From Gammaproteobacteria bacterium (GTDB taxonomy: Bacteria > Pseudomonadota > Gammaproteobacteria > Granulosicoccales > Granulosicoccaceae): 17,635 bases of DNA. Within the stretch, counting starts at the first letter, position 1, and each line of letters begins with the position of its first letter. The notes below the pieces were generated by a model. It had not been told where the DNA came from, made no database searches, and saw only the letters and a list, made by a program, of their open reading frames with translations. This document shows, one piece after another, positions 8,468 to 17,174 of this stretch. The DNA is taken from NCBI GenBank assembly GCA_019634245.1, contig JAHQVR010000341.1:1-17635 (forward strand). Reading direction: 5' to 3'. The position numbers and the translations under genes were made by a program.

Positions 8468-10815
8468 GATTTGCTTACCTCAACCGGTGCATATAAGCCG
8501 CCCAATCCAGCGGTCTCAGGCAAACCATTTGGCACCCAAACACAACCTTCAGGAATCGAATCGTCTTGCTTAACCGGCAGGGAGACACTGGCGCCGTTTT
8601 GCTTAACCGTCACAACATCGCCATCGGCAACTCCGAGGTTGCGCACTTCGATGGCCGCCATAAACGCAAACGCCTGTTTGCCATCAGCACTTTTCTGTAG
8701 TGGCTCTGAGCGCCGAACCAGTGGATCAGTTGCATAGATAGGTGTCTCACCGGCTCTCATCAAACCGCCGTTAGCCGCCTTGGCATAGCTGACACCGTTT
8801 GAGAAGTCAGTAAGGTTGTTTAACTCAACGTTGGCACATTGATGTTGTAGCTCACGGCCAATGTCTTCTGGGCTATCGAACCCAAAACCTGTCAGCTCCA
8901 GCGTTTCTGCCAGCACTCGCAATACTTTCCATCCTGGTCGTGAATCGCCCTTGGGTGGTGTTAACCCTGCACTGCTTTGCCAGGTACCAGTGGCATTCAC
9001 GAAGGTGCCATAAGTTTCCGTGAAGGTTGCAATGGGGAGCACGACGTCGGCATGGTCTTTCAAACTGTCGCACCAAAAGCTACTGAGGCTAACAACACTG
9101 TCCGCCTTTGCCATCGACGTGATCGCTTGGGCTGAATCGGCTGCGTCAAGCTCAGGCTCAACGTTGATCAACAACAAGCGCTTGACTTCACCAGAGAGCA
9201 TTTCTGAAGCAATTTTGCCCTTGGTGTTACTGGCCGCTCCACCCGCTTCTCGATGCGGAACCACACCGGCCAACCAGGCGCCAGCCGTATTCGCTCGCTC
9301 GGGCAACATAGCCAGGATCGAGTTGGTCGCTTCGGCTAAACGGGCCGCAACCAACTGCAACTGCGCATAGGCAGGATGCAGAACGGCCAAATTGCCTAGC
9401 ATGACGCTGGTTTTTTCACCGTTCTTTAAAGATTCTGCGATCCGCTTGTGCGCATCACTGGGCGTGACCGAAGGGCAGTCTTTTAATGCACCGAGATCTG
9501 ATCCGGCTGCGATCGCAACACCGATGAGATCATCTACCATATGGTCGAAGCGCGGAGCCAAACTCTCATAAGCTTCAAAGTGCAACGCGAACTGTCTGGG
9601 GTTTATAAAGCTAATCGCCGCACCTGAGAGCGCGGCTTTGCGCAAACGCAGTGCCGCAATCGGCTGATCTTTACGAATGTTCGAGCCGACCAGCAACGCA
9701 CCGTTCAAGTTTTCTAACTCGTTAAAGGCCATGCCTAACCATGGCATCACAGGCGCGCTGTCCTGAGCGCTAAAGTCGCTCTGCCCTAACCGATGATCGA
9801 TGTTGGCGCACCCCAACGCTCGTGCCAGTTTTTGGGTTAAATACAACTCTTCTAACGTCGCTGACGCAGAAGCCAGCACACCCAAACTCTGCCCATCACC
9901 TTTCAATGCTTTACCAGCGGAGGCGAGTGCCGTCGGCCAATCGCAGGCAACGAGCTCACCCTCGACGCGATGCATCGGAGTGGTCACTCGCTGTTCACTC
10001 GCAATGCCCTGATAACTGAAACGATCTCGATCGGCAATCCAAACTTCATTCACGCTTTCGTTGTCTCGAGGTATGACCCGGTTGACGCGCTCTCCATCCA
10101 AATGCACGAACACATTTGAACCCACAGAGTCATGCGGTGACACCGATGGCGCTTGGCGAAGTTCCCATGAACGAGCGGTGTAACGAGATGGTCGTGCGGT
10201 TAGTGCGCCGACGGGGCAAATATCGATAACATTCCCAGAAACCTCAGACACAACCGATTTTTCAATGTAAGTGCCGATGCGAACATCTTCACCGCGACCG
10301 GTGGCACCTAGCTCCCGAATGCCGGCAATCTCTTCCCCGAACCTGACACATCGAGTGCAGTGAATACACCGGGTCATCTCTGTTGCGATTAATGGACCGA
10401 TGTACTTATCCATCACGACCCGTTTGCCTTCCGTATATTGAGATGCGCTGCTGCCGTAACCCATCGCTACATCCTGCAATTCACACTCACCACCCTGATC
10501 GCAAATCGGGCAATCCAAAGGATGATTGATCAACAGAAATTCCATCGTGCCCTGCTGCGCTTCGCGGGCCAGTTTGGATTGTGTGTGCACAATCATGTCC
10601 GGCATGACGGGTGTGGCACAGGCTGGCAGTGGCTTTGGCGCCTTTTCCACTTCTACTAAGCACATACGACAGTTTGCTGCGACCGACAATTTACGGTGGT
10701 AGCAAAATCGCGGCACATCTATGCCTGCAGCATCAGTTACTTCAATCAGCATCTGGCCACGTTTAGCCGTCAACGGCTGACCATCTACTGTGATTTGAAT
10801 ATCGTCGTCGCTCAT
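8464..10815 (-). CDS. nuoG: NADH-quinone oxidoreductase subunit G
   Basis: The largest peripheral-arm subunit, 783 residues. The N-terminal ferredoxin-like part holds the N1b ligands Cys38, 49, 52, 66, the N5 ligands His98, Cys102, 105, 111, and the N4 ligands Cys150, 153, 156, 200. The rest (from about 215) is the molybdopterin-oxidoreductase fold that has lost its cofactor. The cysteines that bind the off-pathway N7 cluster in E. coli NuoG are absent: residues 201-280 contain none. ATG is 51 bp after nuoF, the largest gap in the operon, with a moderate AAGAG site. The stop overlaps nuoH by four bases. Confidence 0.97.
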   Translation of the reverse strand: MSDDDIQITVDGQPLTAKRGQMLIEVTDAAGIDVPRFCYHRKLSVAANCRMCLVEVEKAPKPLPACATPVMPDMIVHTQSKLAREAQQGTMEFLLINHPLDCPICDQGGECELQDVAMGYGSSASQYTEGKRVVMDKYIGPLIATEMTRCIHCTRCVRFGEEIAGIRELGATGRGEDVRIGTYIEKSVVSEVSGNVIDICPVGALTARPSRYTARSWELRQAPSVSPHDSVGSNVFVHLDGERVNRVIPRDNESVNEVWIADRDRFSYQGIASEQRVTTPMHRVEGELVACDWPTALASAGKALKGDGQSLGVLASASATLEELYLTQKLARALGCANIDHRLGQSDFSAQDSAPVMPWLGMAFNELENLNGALLVGSNIRKDQPIAALRLRKAALSGAAISFINPRQFALHFEAYESLAPRFDHMVDDLIGVAIAAGSDLGALKDCPSVTPSDAHKRIAESLKNGEKTSVMLGNLAVLHPAYAQLQLVAARLAEATNSILAMLPERANTAGAWLAGVVPHREAGGAASNTKGKIASEMLSGEVKRLLLINVEPELDAADSAQAITSMAKADSVVSLSSFWCDSLKDHADVVLPIATFTETYGTFVNATGTWQSSAGLTPPKGDSRPGWKVLRVLAETLELTGFGFDSPEDIGRELQHQCANVELNNLTDFSNGVSYAKAANGGLMRAGETPIYATDPLVRRSEPLQKSADGKQAFAFMAAIEVRNLGVADGDVVTVKQNGASVSLPVKQDDSIPEGCVWVPNGLPETAGLGGLYAPVEVSKS

Positions 10816-10866
10816 GTTTACTCTTGTTCGCAGTTACTCAATACTGACCCTTAAAGGTGTGCCAGC

Positions 10867-12168
10867 TTACGCAACTGCCCCCAGCTTCTCAGCCACCAGG
10901 CTGCGCTTGTGTTCGATGTAATACTCAAACTCGTGCCGGTAATGCTTCACAAAGCTCTGCACGGGCATCGCCGCTGCATCACCCAACGCACAGATGGTCC
11001 GTCCTGCGATCTTTCCGGCAACATCTTCCAGACGTTCAATATCTTCGGGCACACCTTCACCTTCGACAATCCGTGTCAGCATGCGATACAACCAACCGGT
11101 ACCTTCCCGACATGGCGTGCACTGACCACAACTTTCTGAGAAGTAAAATCGAGAAATGCGCCTTAGGGCAACCACCATATCGGTGGTCTCATTCATCACG
11201 ATCACGGCACCAGAACCCAGCATAGAACCGGCCTTGGCAATCGCGTCATAGTCCATGTTGGTATCCATCATGATGTCACCGGGTAGTACAGGTACCGATG
11301 AGCCACCAGGGATAACGGCTTTCAGAGGGATGTTGTCTTTCATACCGCCAGCAAGCTCTAGCAGCGTGCTAAATGGCGTACCTAAATTAATTTCAAAGTT
11401 CGCAGGGGCAGCCACATGCCCGGACACTGAAAAACACTTTTGTCCGCCAGCATTTTCTATCCCCATATCGGCGAACCACTGAGGACCGTTCCTGATAATT
11501 GCAGGTACTGACGCCACGGATTCGGTGTTGTTAATCGTGGTCGGCTTGCCGTACAAACCATAGCCAGCAGGGAACGGAGGCTTAAATCGTGGTTGGCCTT
11601 TTTTACCTTCCAAGGATTCGAGTAAGGCCGTCTCTTCCCCACATATGTAAGCTCCAGCGCCCAACGTGCCAATCACTTCAATGTCGATACCGCTGCCTTT
11701 AATATCCTTACCCACCCAACCATGTTCATAGGCTTCGCTCAGCGCCCGCATAAAATTCTTATAGACTTCATCCATGAACTCACCGCGCATGTAGTTGTAA
11801 CCGACACTGGCACGTATCGCATAACAACCGATGACCATACCTTCCACTAACGCATGCGGGTTAAATCGAATTAAGTCGCGATCTTTACAGGTGCCTGGCT
11901 CAGACTCATCGGAATTCACTACAAAATAACTCTGAGGGCTTTCTTTGGGCATAAAGCTCCACTTCAAACCGGTGGGAAAGCCTGCACCGCCACGACCACG
12001 AAGCCCGGAGTCTTTGACGATTTGCACAACATCTTCAGGGCTGAGCTTTTCATCGATGATTTTCTGCAAGGCCTGATAGCCACCGATCTTTAGATAATTT
12101 TCATAAGACCAAGGTTCGTCAAACTGCAACGTGGTGTAACACACTTGATTCTGTAGTGGTTCAGCCAT
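10867..12168 (-). CDS. nuoF: NADH-quinone oxidoreductase subunit F (NADH/FMN)
   Basis: The NADH-oxidising subunit, 433 residues. It binds NADH and FMN through GRGGAGFPTGLKW (58-70), NSDESEPGTCKDR (85-97) and the glycine-rich TLGAGAYICGEETALLESLEG stretch (168-188). Cluster N3 is bound by Cys347, 350, 353 (ESCGQCTPCREG) and Cys393 (TICALGD). ATG is three bases after the nuoE stop and has AAGGA seven bases upstream inside nuoE. Together with NuoE and NuoG it forms the NADH dehydrogenase module. Length and motifs are complete. Confidence 0.98.
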   Translation of the reverse strand: MAEPLQNQVCYTTLQFDEPWSYENYLKIGGYQALQKIIDEKLSPEDVVQIVKDSGLRGRGGAGFPTGLKWSFMPKESPQSYFVVNSDESEPGTCKDRDLIRFNPHALVEGMVIGCYAIRASVGYNYMRGEFMDEVYKNFMRALSEAYEHGWVGKDIKGSGIDIEVIGTLGAGAYICGEETALLESLEGKKGQPRFKPPFPAGYGLYGKPTTINNTESVASVPAIIRNGPQWFADMGIENAGGQKCFSVSGHVAAPANFEINLGTPFSTLLELAGGMKDNIPLKAVIPGGSSVPVLPGDIMMDTNMDYDAIAKAGSMLGSGAVIVMNETTDMVVALRRISRFYFSESCGQCTPCREGTGWLYRMLTRIVEGEGVPEDIERLEDVAGKIAGRTICALGDAAAMPVQSFVKHYRHEFEYYIEHKRSLVAEKLGAVA

Positions 12169-12171
12169 CGA

Positions 12172-12702
12172 TCAATCCTTCAAACCGTCGAGAATTTCAT
12201 CGACTTTTTCGGGGGTGAGTTGCGTGTGGTACACATGATCTACCTGCATCATGGGCCCACCACTGCAGGCGGCGAGACATTCTTCTTCGACCTTTAAAAA
12301 AATTTTGCCATCGGGTGTGGACTCACCTAGTTTAATACCCAGTTTGTTCTGTACATGATCGACAATCCGATCTGAGCCCATCAACATGCAACTGATGTTG
12401 GTACAAATGGCAACACAATGTTTACCCACTGGCTTGGTTTCATACATCGAATAAAAACTAGCCACTTCATACACGGCAATCGGTGGCATATCCAGCATAA
12501 CGGCAACCGCATCCATAAGCTCTGTGGTTAGAAAACCTTCATTCTGATGCTGAGCTACGCTCAGTGCACCCAACACGGCACTTTGCTTTTGATCGTCTGG
12601 ATAACGCGAAATCCAGTCGTTGATCTCTTCGATCGAATGTTCAGTAAATACCGCCTGCGGATCAGGCAGGGTCACATCCGAAGGAGTCGCACTTTTACTC
12701 AT
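12172..12702 (-). CDS. nuoE: NADH-quinone oxidoreductase subunit E (2Fe-2S)
   Basis: A thioredoxin-fold 2Fe-2S subunit of 176 residues next to NuoF. Cluster N1a ligands are Cys100 and Cys105 (CTNISC) and Cys142 and Cys146 ([14 protein letters not shown]), in the usual C-x4-C and C-x3-C spacing. An N-terminal three-helix domain occupies about residues 20-85. The ATG overlaps the nuoD stop as ATGA, pointing to translational coupling. The first 18 residues are poorly conserved, as is common for the family. Confidence 0.97.
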   Translation of the reverse strand: MSKSATPSDVTLPDPQAVFTEHSIEEINDWISRYPDDQKQSAVLGALSVAQHQNEGFLTTELMDAVAVMLDMPPIAVYEVASFYSMYETKPVGKHCVAICTNISCMLMGSDRIVDHVQNKLGIKLGESTPDGKIFLKVEEECLAACSGGPMMQVDHVYHTQLTPEKVDEILDGLKD

Positions 12703-13952
12703 CGATCGATCTCACCAAACACGATGTCTTGTGTACCTATAATGGCAACGACATCAGAGAGCATATGACCACGGGCCATCTCATCGAGCCCTGCCAAGTG
12801 AGCAAACCCAGGCGCTCGAACTTTTAACCGGTAGGGTTTGTTGGCGCCATCTGACACCAAGTAGCAGCCAAATTCGCCTTTGGGGTGTTCGACGGCAGCA
12901 TAGGCCTGACCCGCTGGTAGGCAAAACCCTTCTGTGAACAATTTAAAGTGATGAATTAAAGCTTCCATGTCACCTTTCATTTCGCCACGCCGCGGTGGCG
13001 AAATTTTATGATCTTCCGTGAGCACAGGACCTTCATTGTTTCGCAGCCACTCAATACACTGCTTGATGATCTGATTCGATTGACGCATCTCTTCAACACG
13101 TACCAGATACCGATCGTAGCTATCGCCGTTGGTGCCGACCGGGATATCGAAATCCAATTCAGAATACACTTCATAGGGCTGTTTTTTGCGCAAATCCCAT
13201 TCGATACCGGAACCGCGCAGCATCGGTCCGGTAAATCCCAACTGCAAGGCACGCTCCGGGGTTACCACACCAATCCCTACTGTGCGTTGTTTCCAAATTC
13301 TATTGTCGGTCAGCAGCGTTTCGTATTCATCCACACAAGTAGGAAAGCGATTGGTGAAATCCTCGATGAAGTCGAGCATTGACCCCTGTCGAGCTTCATT
13401 ACCTTTTTGCACCACCGCAGCGCTACGCCACTGTGACTCTTCGTATTGAGGCATTCGATCGGGTAAATCACGTGCTACCCCACCGGGTCGATAGTAAGTG
13501 GCGTGAAGTCGGGCACCGGAGACAGCCTCATAGCAATCCATTAAATCTTCTCGTTCACGGAAGCAATACAAGAACATCGACATAGCGCCAACATCCAACC
13601 CGTGAGCACCCAACCACATCAAATGGTTTAACAGGCGGGTTATTTCATCGAACATCACGCGAATGTATTGCGCGCGTTTGGGCACCTCAACGCCCAATAA
13701 CTTTTCGATCGCCAGCACATACCCATGCTCGTTGCACATCATCGATACATAGTCCAGCCGGTCCATATACCCAATCGATTGGTTATACGGTTTACTTTCA
13801 GCGAGTTTTTCGGTGCCTCGATGCAACAAGCCAATGTGTGGATCGGCTCGCTCGACTACTTCACCGTCCATCTCCAGCACCAAACGCAGCACACCGTGCG
13901 CCGCCGGATGCTGTGGGCCGAAATTCAGCGTGTAGTTACGAATCTCAGGCAT
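12699..13952 (-). CDS. nuoD: NADH-quinone oxidoreductase subunit D
   Basis: The 49-kDa-type subunit, 417 residues, related to the large subunit of NiFe hydrogenases without the metal ligands. It forms the quinone headgroup site with NuoB. The N-terminal hairpin GPQHPAAHG (12-20) supplies the site's histidine, and Tyr68 in DRLDYVS is the likely tyrosine partner. The C terminus VFGEIDR is typical. I prefer ATG at 13952, giving [16 protein letters not shown], over an in-frame GTG at 13961: AAGGTG lies about ten bases before the ATG but only three before the GTG. It overlaps nuoC by eight bases and is a separate gene, not fused to nuoC as in E. coli. Confidence 0.96.
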   Translation of the reverse strand: MPEIRNYTLNFGPQHPAAHGVLRLVLEMDGEVVERADPHIGLLHRGTEKLAESKPYNQSIGYMDRLDYVSMMCNEHGYVLAIEKLLGVEVPKRAQYIRVMFDEITRLLNHLMWLGAHGLDVGAMSMFLYCFREREDLMDCYEAVSGARLHATYYRPGGVARDLPDRMPQYEESQWRSAAVVQKGNEARQGSMLDFIEDFTNRFPTCVDEYETLLTDNRIWKQRTVGIGVVTPERALQLGFTGPMLRGSGIEWDLRKKQPYEVYSELDFDIPVGTNGDSYDRYLVRVEEMRQSNQIIKQCIEWLRNNEGPVLTEDHKISPPRRGEMKGDMEALIHHFKLFTEGFCLPAGQAYAAVEHPKGEFGCYLVSDGANKPYRLKVRAPGFAHLAGLDEMARGHMLSDVVAIIGTQDIVFGEIDR

Positions 13953-14691
13953 CGTTAGCACTCACCTTTTCATCGGTATTGTCATCACCTGACACGTAAC
14001 GACTATCTTCGCGTATCACTCGCGGCACTAACACGCGAGGTTCGATGGATACCGGTTCGTAGACCACTCGCTCTTTCAATGGGTCATAGCGCATTTCTAC
14101 ATTGCCAATCAAAGGAAAATCTTTACGAAACGGATGTCCGGTAAAGCCGTAGTCGGTGAGGATTCGGCGAAGATCGTTGTGACCATCGAATAGAATTCCA
14201 AATAAATCGAAGGCCTCACGCTCATACCAATCACTGCATGCCCACACCGACATCATCGAGGGCACAACCGGAAGCGTATCGTCAGGTGCAAACACTCGCA
14301 CTCGCACTCGCATGTTGTGTTCGATGCTCAATAAATGGTATGCAACAAAAAATCGAGGATGATCGAGTTTTGGCAGTTCAACATCGGTGTTAAAGGTCAG
14401 TCGACCCACTGAACCCGATGTGGCATCACTGGACACGGCGCGAGAAAAGCTGGCAGCGCTTTCGGTATCAGTTGACCATTCGGTTTGACCATAGGTCGCC
14501 ATATCGACACCGCACAGATCACTCATCTGGGTGAATTTCAGCGACGGGTTGTCGCGCAGTTCAATAGCGACTTCAAGCCAGCTCTTTGCATCAACATCCA
14601 TGCTGATCAGGTCGAGATCGATCTCGATGGTGCCATTGTCCGGGAATACTTGACGCAGAACGTCACCGAAACTTTGAAGATAATCGCTCAT
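13945..14691 (-). CDS. nuoC: NADH-quinone oxidoreductase subunit C
   Basis: The 30-kDa-type connecting-arm subunit, 248 residues, encoded alone. The signature runs from [10 protein letters not shown] (near 160) through the segment with [20 protein letters not shown], which packs against NuoD. A stretch of about 24 residues rich in Ser and Thr after [11 protein letters not shown] looks like a surface insertion; similar loops occur in other proteobacterial NuoC proteins. The C-terminal 50 residues ([15 protein letters not shown] then an acidic tail) are variable. ATG is four bases after nuoB and has no clear Shine-Dalgarno sequence, so it probably depends on coupling to nuoB. Confidence 0.96.
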   Translation of the reverse strand: MSDYLQSFGDVLRQVFPDNGTIEIDLDLISMDVDAKSWLEVAIELRDNPSLKFTQMSDLCGVDMATYGQTEWSTDTESAASFSRAVSSDATSGSVGRLTFNTDVELPKLDHPRFFVAYHLLSIEHNMRVRVRVFAPDDTLPVVPSMMSVWACSDWYEREAFDLFGILFDGHNDLRRILTDYGFTGHPFRKDFPLIGNVEMRYDPLKERVVYEPVSIEPRVLVPRVIREDSRYVSGDDNTDEKVSANDA

Positions 14692-14695
14692 ACGG

Positions 14696-15172
14696 CTATC
14701 GCGCTATGGTGCTGGTGTTGCGAATTTTGTTCTGCAATTGAATAATTCCATACATCAATGCCTCGGCTGTGGGTGGGCAGCCGGGTACATAGACATCCAC
14801 GGGTACGATTCGGTCGCAACCTCGCACCACCGCATAGCTGTAATGGTAGTAGCCCCCACCGTTCGCACACGACCCCATGGATATAACCCACTTAGGATCT
14901 GGCATCTGGTCGTAGACTTTGCGTAATGCCGGCGCCATCTTATTCACCAATGTTCCCGCCACGATCATCACGTCCGATTGCCGTGGACTGGGACGAAAGA
15001 TCACTCCAAACCGATCCAGATCGTAGCGCGCCGCGCCCGCATGCATCATCTCAACCGCGCAGCACGCCAAACCAAACGTCATCGGCCACATAGACCCCGT
15101 CCGTGCCCAATTGATCAATTTGTCTGCCGAAGTGGTGATGAAACCCTCTTCCAATACGCCCTCTATTCCCAC
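14696..15172 (-). CDS. nuoB: NADH-quinone oxidoreductase subunit B (cluster N2)
   Basis: The 20-kDa-type subunit, 158 residues, holding the last 4Fe-4S cluster N2 that reduces quinone. Ligands are the adjacent pair Cys37-Cys38 ([10 protein letters not shown]), Cys102 ([11 protein letters not shown]) and Cys132 ([11 protein letters not shown]), in the usual pattern. The arginine-rich loop RPSPRQSD faces the quinone site. The start is GTG, giving [14 protein letters not shown], the usual N terminus; it overlaps the end of nuoA by ten bases and is preceded by a perfect AAGGAG. Confidence 0.98.
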   Translation of the reverse strand: MGIEGVLEEGFITTSADKLINWARTGSMWPMTFGLACCAVEMMHAGAARYDLDRFGVIFRPSPRQSDVMIVAGTLVNKMAPALRKVYDQMPDPKWVISMGSCANGGGYYHYSYAVVRGCDRIVPVDVYVPGCPPTAEALMYGIIQLQNKIRNTSTIAR

Positions 15173-15519
15173 TCAAGAGCTCCTTTTTTCCACTCGTAAA
15201 TAAATCCTATGACGAGAATAAACAGGAACAACGCCATGGCCGCAAACGCTGTACCGGAGATGCTGTCGAGGACAACCGCCCAGGGCACCAAAAAGGCGAT
15301 CTCTAAATCGAAGATAATAAAGAGGATGGCAACGAGGTAGTAGCGGACATCAAACTTCATGCGCGCATCCTCAAAGGCTTCAAAGCCGCACTCATAGGGT
15401 GAGTTTTTTTCTTGATTGGGGGCAGAGGGGCCAATCACACGTCCTACTGTCAACAACACGGTGCCCAGCACAACACCAATACCGATAAACAACAAAACTG
15501 GAAAGTAGTTGGCCAGCAC
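15163..15519 (-). CDS. nuoA: NADH-quinone oxidoreductase subunit A
   Basis: The first gene of the operon; a membrane subunit of 118 residues with three helices (about 5-27, 62-84, 90-109), homologous to ND3. The loop between helices 1 and 2 holds the conserved Cys44 (YECGFE), which lies near the quinone entry region and takes part in the active/deactive switch in mitochondria. [18 protein letters not shown] (56-73) is a strong family signature. The start is GTG, with GAGGA six bases upstream. A 10-bp palindrome CTCAATTGAG (15528-15537) overlaps this ribosome site. Confidence 0.97.
   Translation of the reverse strand: MLANYFPVLLFIGIGVVLGTVLLTVGRVIGPSAPNQEKNSPYECGFEAFEDARMKFDVRYYLVAILFIIFDLEIAFLVPWAVVLDSISGTAFAAMALFLFILVIGFIYEWKKGALEWE
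15180..15185 (-). promoter_or_regulatory. Ribosome binding site deciding the nuoB GTG start
   Basis: A perfect AAGGAG on the minus strand lies seven bases before GTG at 15172, inside the end of nuoA. It is the strongest Shine-Dalgarno I see in the operon and supports the non-ATG start. Confidence 0.85.
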
Positions 15520-15538
15520 AGCGTTTCCTCAATTGAGC

Positions 15539-15561
15539 TTAACGACCCTTTATTAACGACC
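15539..15561 (-). repeat. Two 9-bp direct repeats upstream of nuoA
   Basis: TTAACGACC occurs at 15539-15547 and again at 15553-15561 on the plus strand (GGTCGTTAA on the coding strand), with a 14-bp period, about 20-40 bp before the nuoA start. Tandem GTTAA units recall the direct-repeat form of ArcA sites, but ArcA repeats are normally 11 bp apart, so a regulator cannot be named. Confidence 0.55.
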
Positions 15562-15614
15562 AAACAACAACAGTGGATCGTGTCAGTAAGCATGCCCTTA
15601 TGACATGCACAACA

Positions 15615-15637
15615 AACTCGGCCAATTGGGCCGAATT
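15615..15637 (-). terminator. Terminator-like hairpin between tRNA-Leu and nuoA
   Basis: On the minus strand AATTCGGCC and GGCCGAGTT can form a 9-bp stem (one G-U pair) with a five-base loop, followed by the moderately T-rich TGTTGT. It lies about 100 bp after the tRNA-Leu 3' end and about 95 bp before nuoA. It could end tRNA transcripts or attenuate read-through into nuo. The T-run is imperfect, so efficiency is uncertain. Confidence 0.5.
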
Positions 15638-15686
15638 CAACTCTCTGATTATCGCAGATTGTGGAACGTTTTACAGGCAATTCGAT

Positions 15687-15716
15687 GTATTACCTGCAAC
15701 TCATTGCGAACGTCAA
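15687..15716 (-). promoter_or_regulatory. Candidate promoter for the nuo operon
   Basis: On the minus strand TTGACG (15711-15716, 5/6 to consensus) and TAATAC (15687-15692, 3/6) are 18 bp apart. This would start transcription about 160 bp before nuoA and upstream of the terminator-like hairpin, so that hairpin would act as a leader attenuator. The weak -10 box keeps confidence low. Confidence 0.3.
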
Positions 15717-15736
15717 AGGAATGAACGTTCAATGAT

Positions 15737-15821
15737 TGGTGCCGACGCCCGGACTCGAACCGGGACAGCTTTCGCTACTACCCCCTCAAGATAGCGTGTC
15801 TACCAATTCCACCACGTCGGC
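15737..15821 (-). tRNA. leuU: tRNA-Leu (GAG)
   Basis: An 85-nt class II tRNA with encoded CCA. The acceptor stem GCCGACG/CGTCGGC is perfectly paired. The anticodon stem CTATC/GGTAG closes loop TTGAGGG, giving anticodon GAG (15785-15787), which reads CUC and CUU. The long variable arm folds on a GCGAAAGC-type hairpin with a GNRA loop, as expected for leucine. It corresponds to E. coli leuU, which also sits just downstream of secG. Transcription may come from its own -10 box upstream or by read-through from secG. Confidence 0.97.
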
Positions 15822-15830
15822 AAATGAGGA

Positions 15831-15851
15831 CATCCTGCGCTAGGCAGGACG
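15831..15851 (-). other. Stem-loop in the leader of tRNA-Leu
   Basis: CGTCCTGC and GCAGGATG on the minus strand form an 8-bp stem (one G-U pair) with loop CTAGC, ending ten bases before the tRNA 5' end. No T-run follows. It may mark the end of secG transcripts, guide tRNA 5' processing, or have no role. Confidence 0.45.
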
Positions 15852-15856
15852 GCGCG

Positions 15857-15862
15857 ACTATA
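15857..15862 (-). promoter_or_regulatory. Possible -10 box for tRNA-Leu
   Basis: TATAGT on the minus strand (5/6 to TATAAT) is followed by the GC-rich discriminator CGCGCC, as at stable-RNA promoters, and lies 36-41 bases before the tRNA. I find no good -35 box at 16-18 bp upstream, which lies inside the end of secG. Confidence 0.3.
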
Positions 15863-15872
15863 CAGCATTTTA

Positions 15873-16259
15873 TCATTCAGCCGGTGTCGGCAGATCATTG
15901 GCTGTGTCCGCCGGTGCTGCTGGCGTATCGGCCTCACCAGATGGAGCATCCGGCGTGGTCGGCAAATCCGACTCCGCTGCCGGTTCTTCAATCGCGCCAA
16001 TATCCGTAACACTGCGAACAGCACCATCTCGATGCGCGGCGATATAGAACAGCGCGATGCTGGTGAGGAAGAAAAGCGCGGCTAATACCGTAGTCATCCG
16101 GGTAAGGAAAGACGCCGAGCCGCGAGCTCCAAATACGGTTGCCGACGCACCACTACCGAACGCTGCGCCAGCATCTGCGCCCTTACCGTGCTGAATGAGC
16201 ACCAGGCCAATAACGCCGATCGCTAGGGCTACATGTATAACAAGTGCAATTGACTGCAT
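15873..16259 (-). CDS. secG: Protein translocase subunit SecG
   Basis: The small inner-membrane partner of SecY and SecE, 128 residues, which assists SecA-driven export. Two membrane helices are visible (about 3-22 and 54-74), joined by the signature LIQHGKGADAGAAFGSGASA and VFGARGSASFLTR. The remaining 50 or so residues form a low-complexity acidic tail rich in Ala, Pro, Asp and Glu, on the long side for the family (E. coli is 110). ATG is preceded only by a weak GAGA about nine bases upstream. It follows tpiA by 80 bp and is followed by tRNA-Leu, as in many proteobacteria. Confidence 0.95.
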   Translation of the reverse strand: MQSIALVIHVALAIGVIGLVLIQHGKGADAGAAFGSGASATVFGARGSASFLTRMTTVLAALFFLTSIALFYIAAHRDGAVRSVTDIGAIEEPAAESDLPTTPDAPSGEADTPAAPADTANDLPTPAE

Positions 16260-16339
16260 GGATATTCAATCTCAAGAATGGATCGCGAACTGTATTCGCC
16301 ATCGGTTTATCAATAAAAAACTGTGTTTTTGCTTTTCGG

Positions 16340-17095
16340 CTAGGCCGCAGCCTGACAAATGGATAAAAATGAGTCTGCATCCAGTGCCGCCCCACCGATT
16401 AGCCCACCGTCGATATCAGGTTGGGAGAACAACGACTCAGCGTTGTCAGGTTTGACGCTACCACCGTACAAAATGCGCGTAGCGGCGGCCACGCTCTGAT
16501 CGGCCCGGGCCAATTTCTTTCTTATCTTATCGTGAACATCCTGTGCCTGCTCTGGAGACGCGGTCTTTCCAGTGCCTATCGCCCACACCGGCTCATAAGC
16601 AATGACCGACTGGGAGAACACGCCAATCCCTGCTCGATCTAATACCGCATCCAGTTGCTCATTGAGCACTTGTTCAAGTTGCCCACTTTCACGCTCTTCG
16701 AGCGTTTCGCCTATGCACACTATGGGCACCATCCCGGCATCAAGTACGGCCACCACTTTCTCCGCGACCAACTGGCTGGTTTCACCAAACAACTGACGCC
16801 GCTCGGAATGTCCCACGATAACGAATTCACACCCAAATTCAGCCAGCATCGAAGCTGATACTTCTCCAGTGAATGCTCCGTTACCCTCGCTAGAACAATT
16901 TTGCGCACCTAGCATGACCGCCGACTCAGTCACCAGGGTCGATACTTCGGGTAAATGCAATGCCACAGGGCAGATCGCCACTTGGCATGAGAGATCGGCA
17001 ACTCCACCCACCACGGCACTGGCTAGGCTCGACGCAGACTCTCGGGAACCATTTAATTTCCAGTTTCCAGCAACAAGATACTGTCGTTGTGCCAC
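16340..17095 (-). CDS. tpiA: Triosephosphate isomerase
   Basis: A cytoplasmic TIM-barrel enzyme, 251 residues, interconverting dihydroxyacetone phosphate and glyceraldehyde 3-phosphate in glycolysis and gluconeogenesis. Catalytic residues are visible: Asn and Lys in GNWKLNG (10-16), His in IVGHSERR (near 97) and Glu in AYEPVWAIGTGKTA (near 168). Phosphate is held by the loop-6 motif, ILYGGSVKPDNA and DGGLIGGAALD. The start is GTG; the only upstream ribosome-site candidate is a distant GAG, so initiation may be weak or coupled. It sits between glmM and secG, 75 bp after glmM. Confidence 0.98.
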   Translation of the reverse strand: MAQRQYLVAGNWKLNGSRESASSLASAVVGGVADLSCQVAICPVALHLPEVSTLVTESAVMLGAQNCSSEGNGAFTGEVSASMLAEFGCEFVIVGHSERRQLFGETSQLVAEKVVAVLDAGMVPIVCIGETLEERESGQLEQVLNEQLDAVLDRAGIGVFSQSVIAYEPVWAIGTGKTASPEQAQDVHDKIRKKLARADQSVAAATRILYGGSVKPDNAESLFSQPDIDGGLIGGAALDADSFLSICQAAA

Positions 17096-17145
17096 TCGCG
17101 AGTGCTCTTTTGTGCGAAAAACGGCGAAGCATAGCGCCGATAGAC

Positions 17146-17174
17146 GTATTAGTCTAGCGTCGCTGCTAGATCAA
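17146..17174 (-). promoter_or_regulatory. Candidate promoter for tpiA
   Basis: On the minus strand TTGATC (17169-17174, overlapping the glmM stop) and TAATAC (17146-17151) are 17 bp apart. The -10 hexamer forms the loop of a 5-bp inverted repeat TAGAC/GTCTA (17141-17156). Consensus matches are 4/6 and 3/6, so this is tentative. TAATAC is also the -10 in the nuo promoter candidate. Confidence 0.3.

Noticed and set aside
12699..13961. Longer nuoD from GTG at 13961
   Set aside because: The ribosome-site candidate would be only three bases away, and the extra residues MLT precede a standard NuoD N terminus that begins at the ATG at 13952.
13945..14691. Insertion or foreign segment in nuoC after the VDMATYG motif
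   Set aside because: The Ser/Thr-rich loop is in frame, has similar base composition, and comparable loops occur in NuoC of other proteobacteria.
16260..16339. Terminator after tpiA (short inverted repeat near the stop and a run of six T)
   Set aside because: The GC stem is only 4 bp and is 21 or more bases from the T-run; the A-run/T-run pairing is too weak to count.
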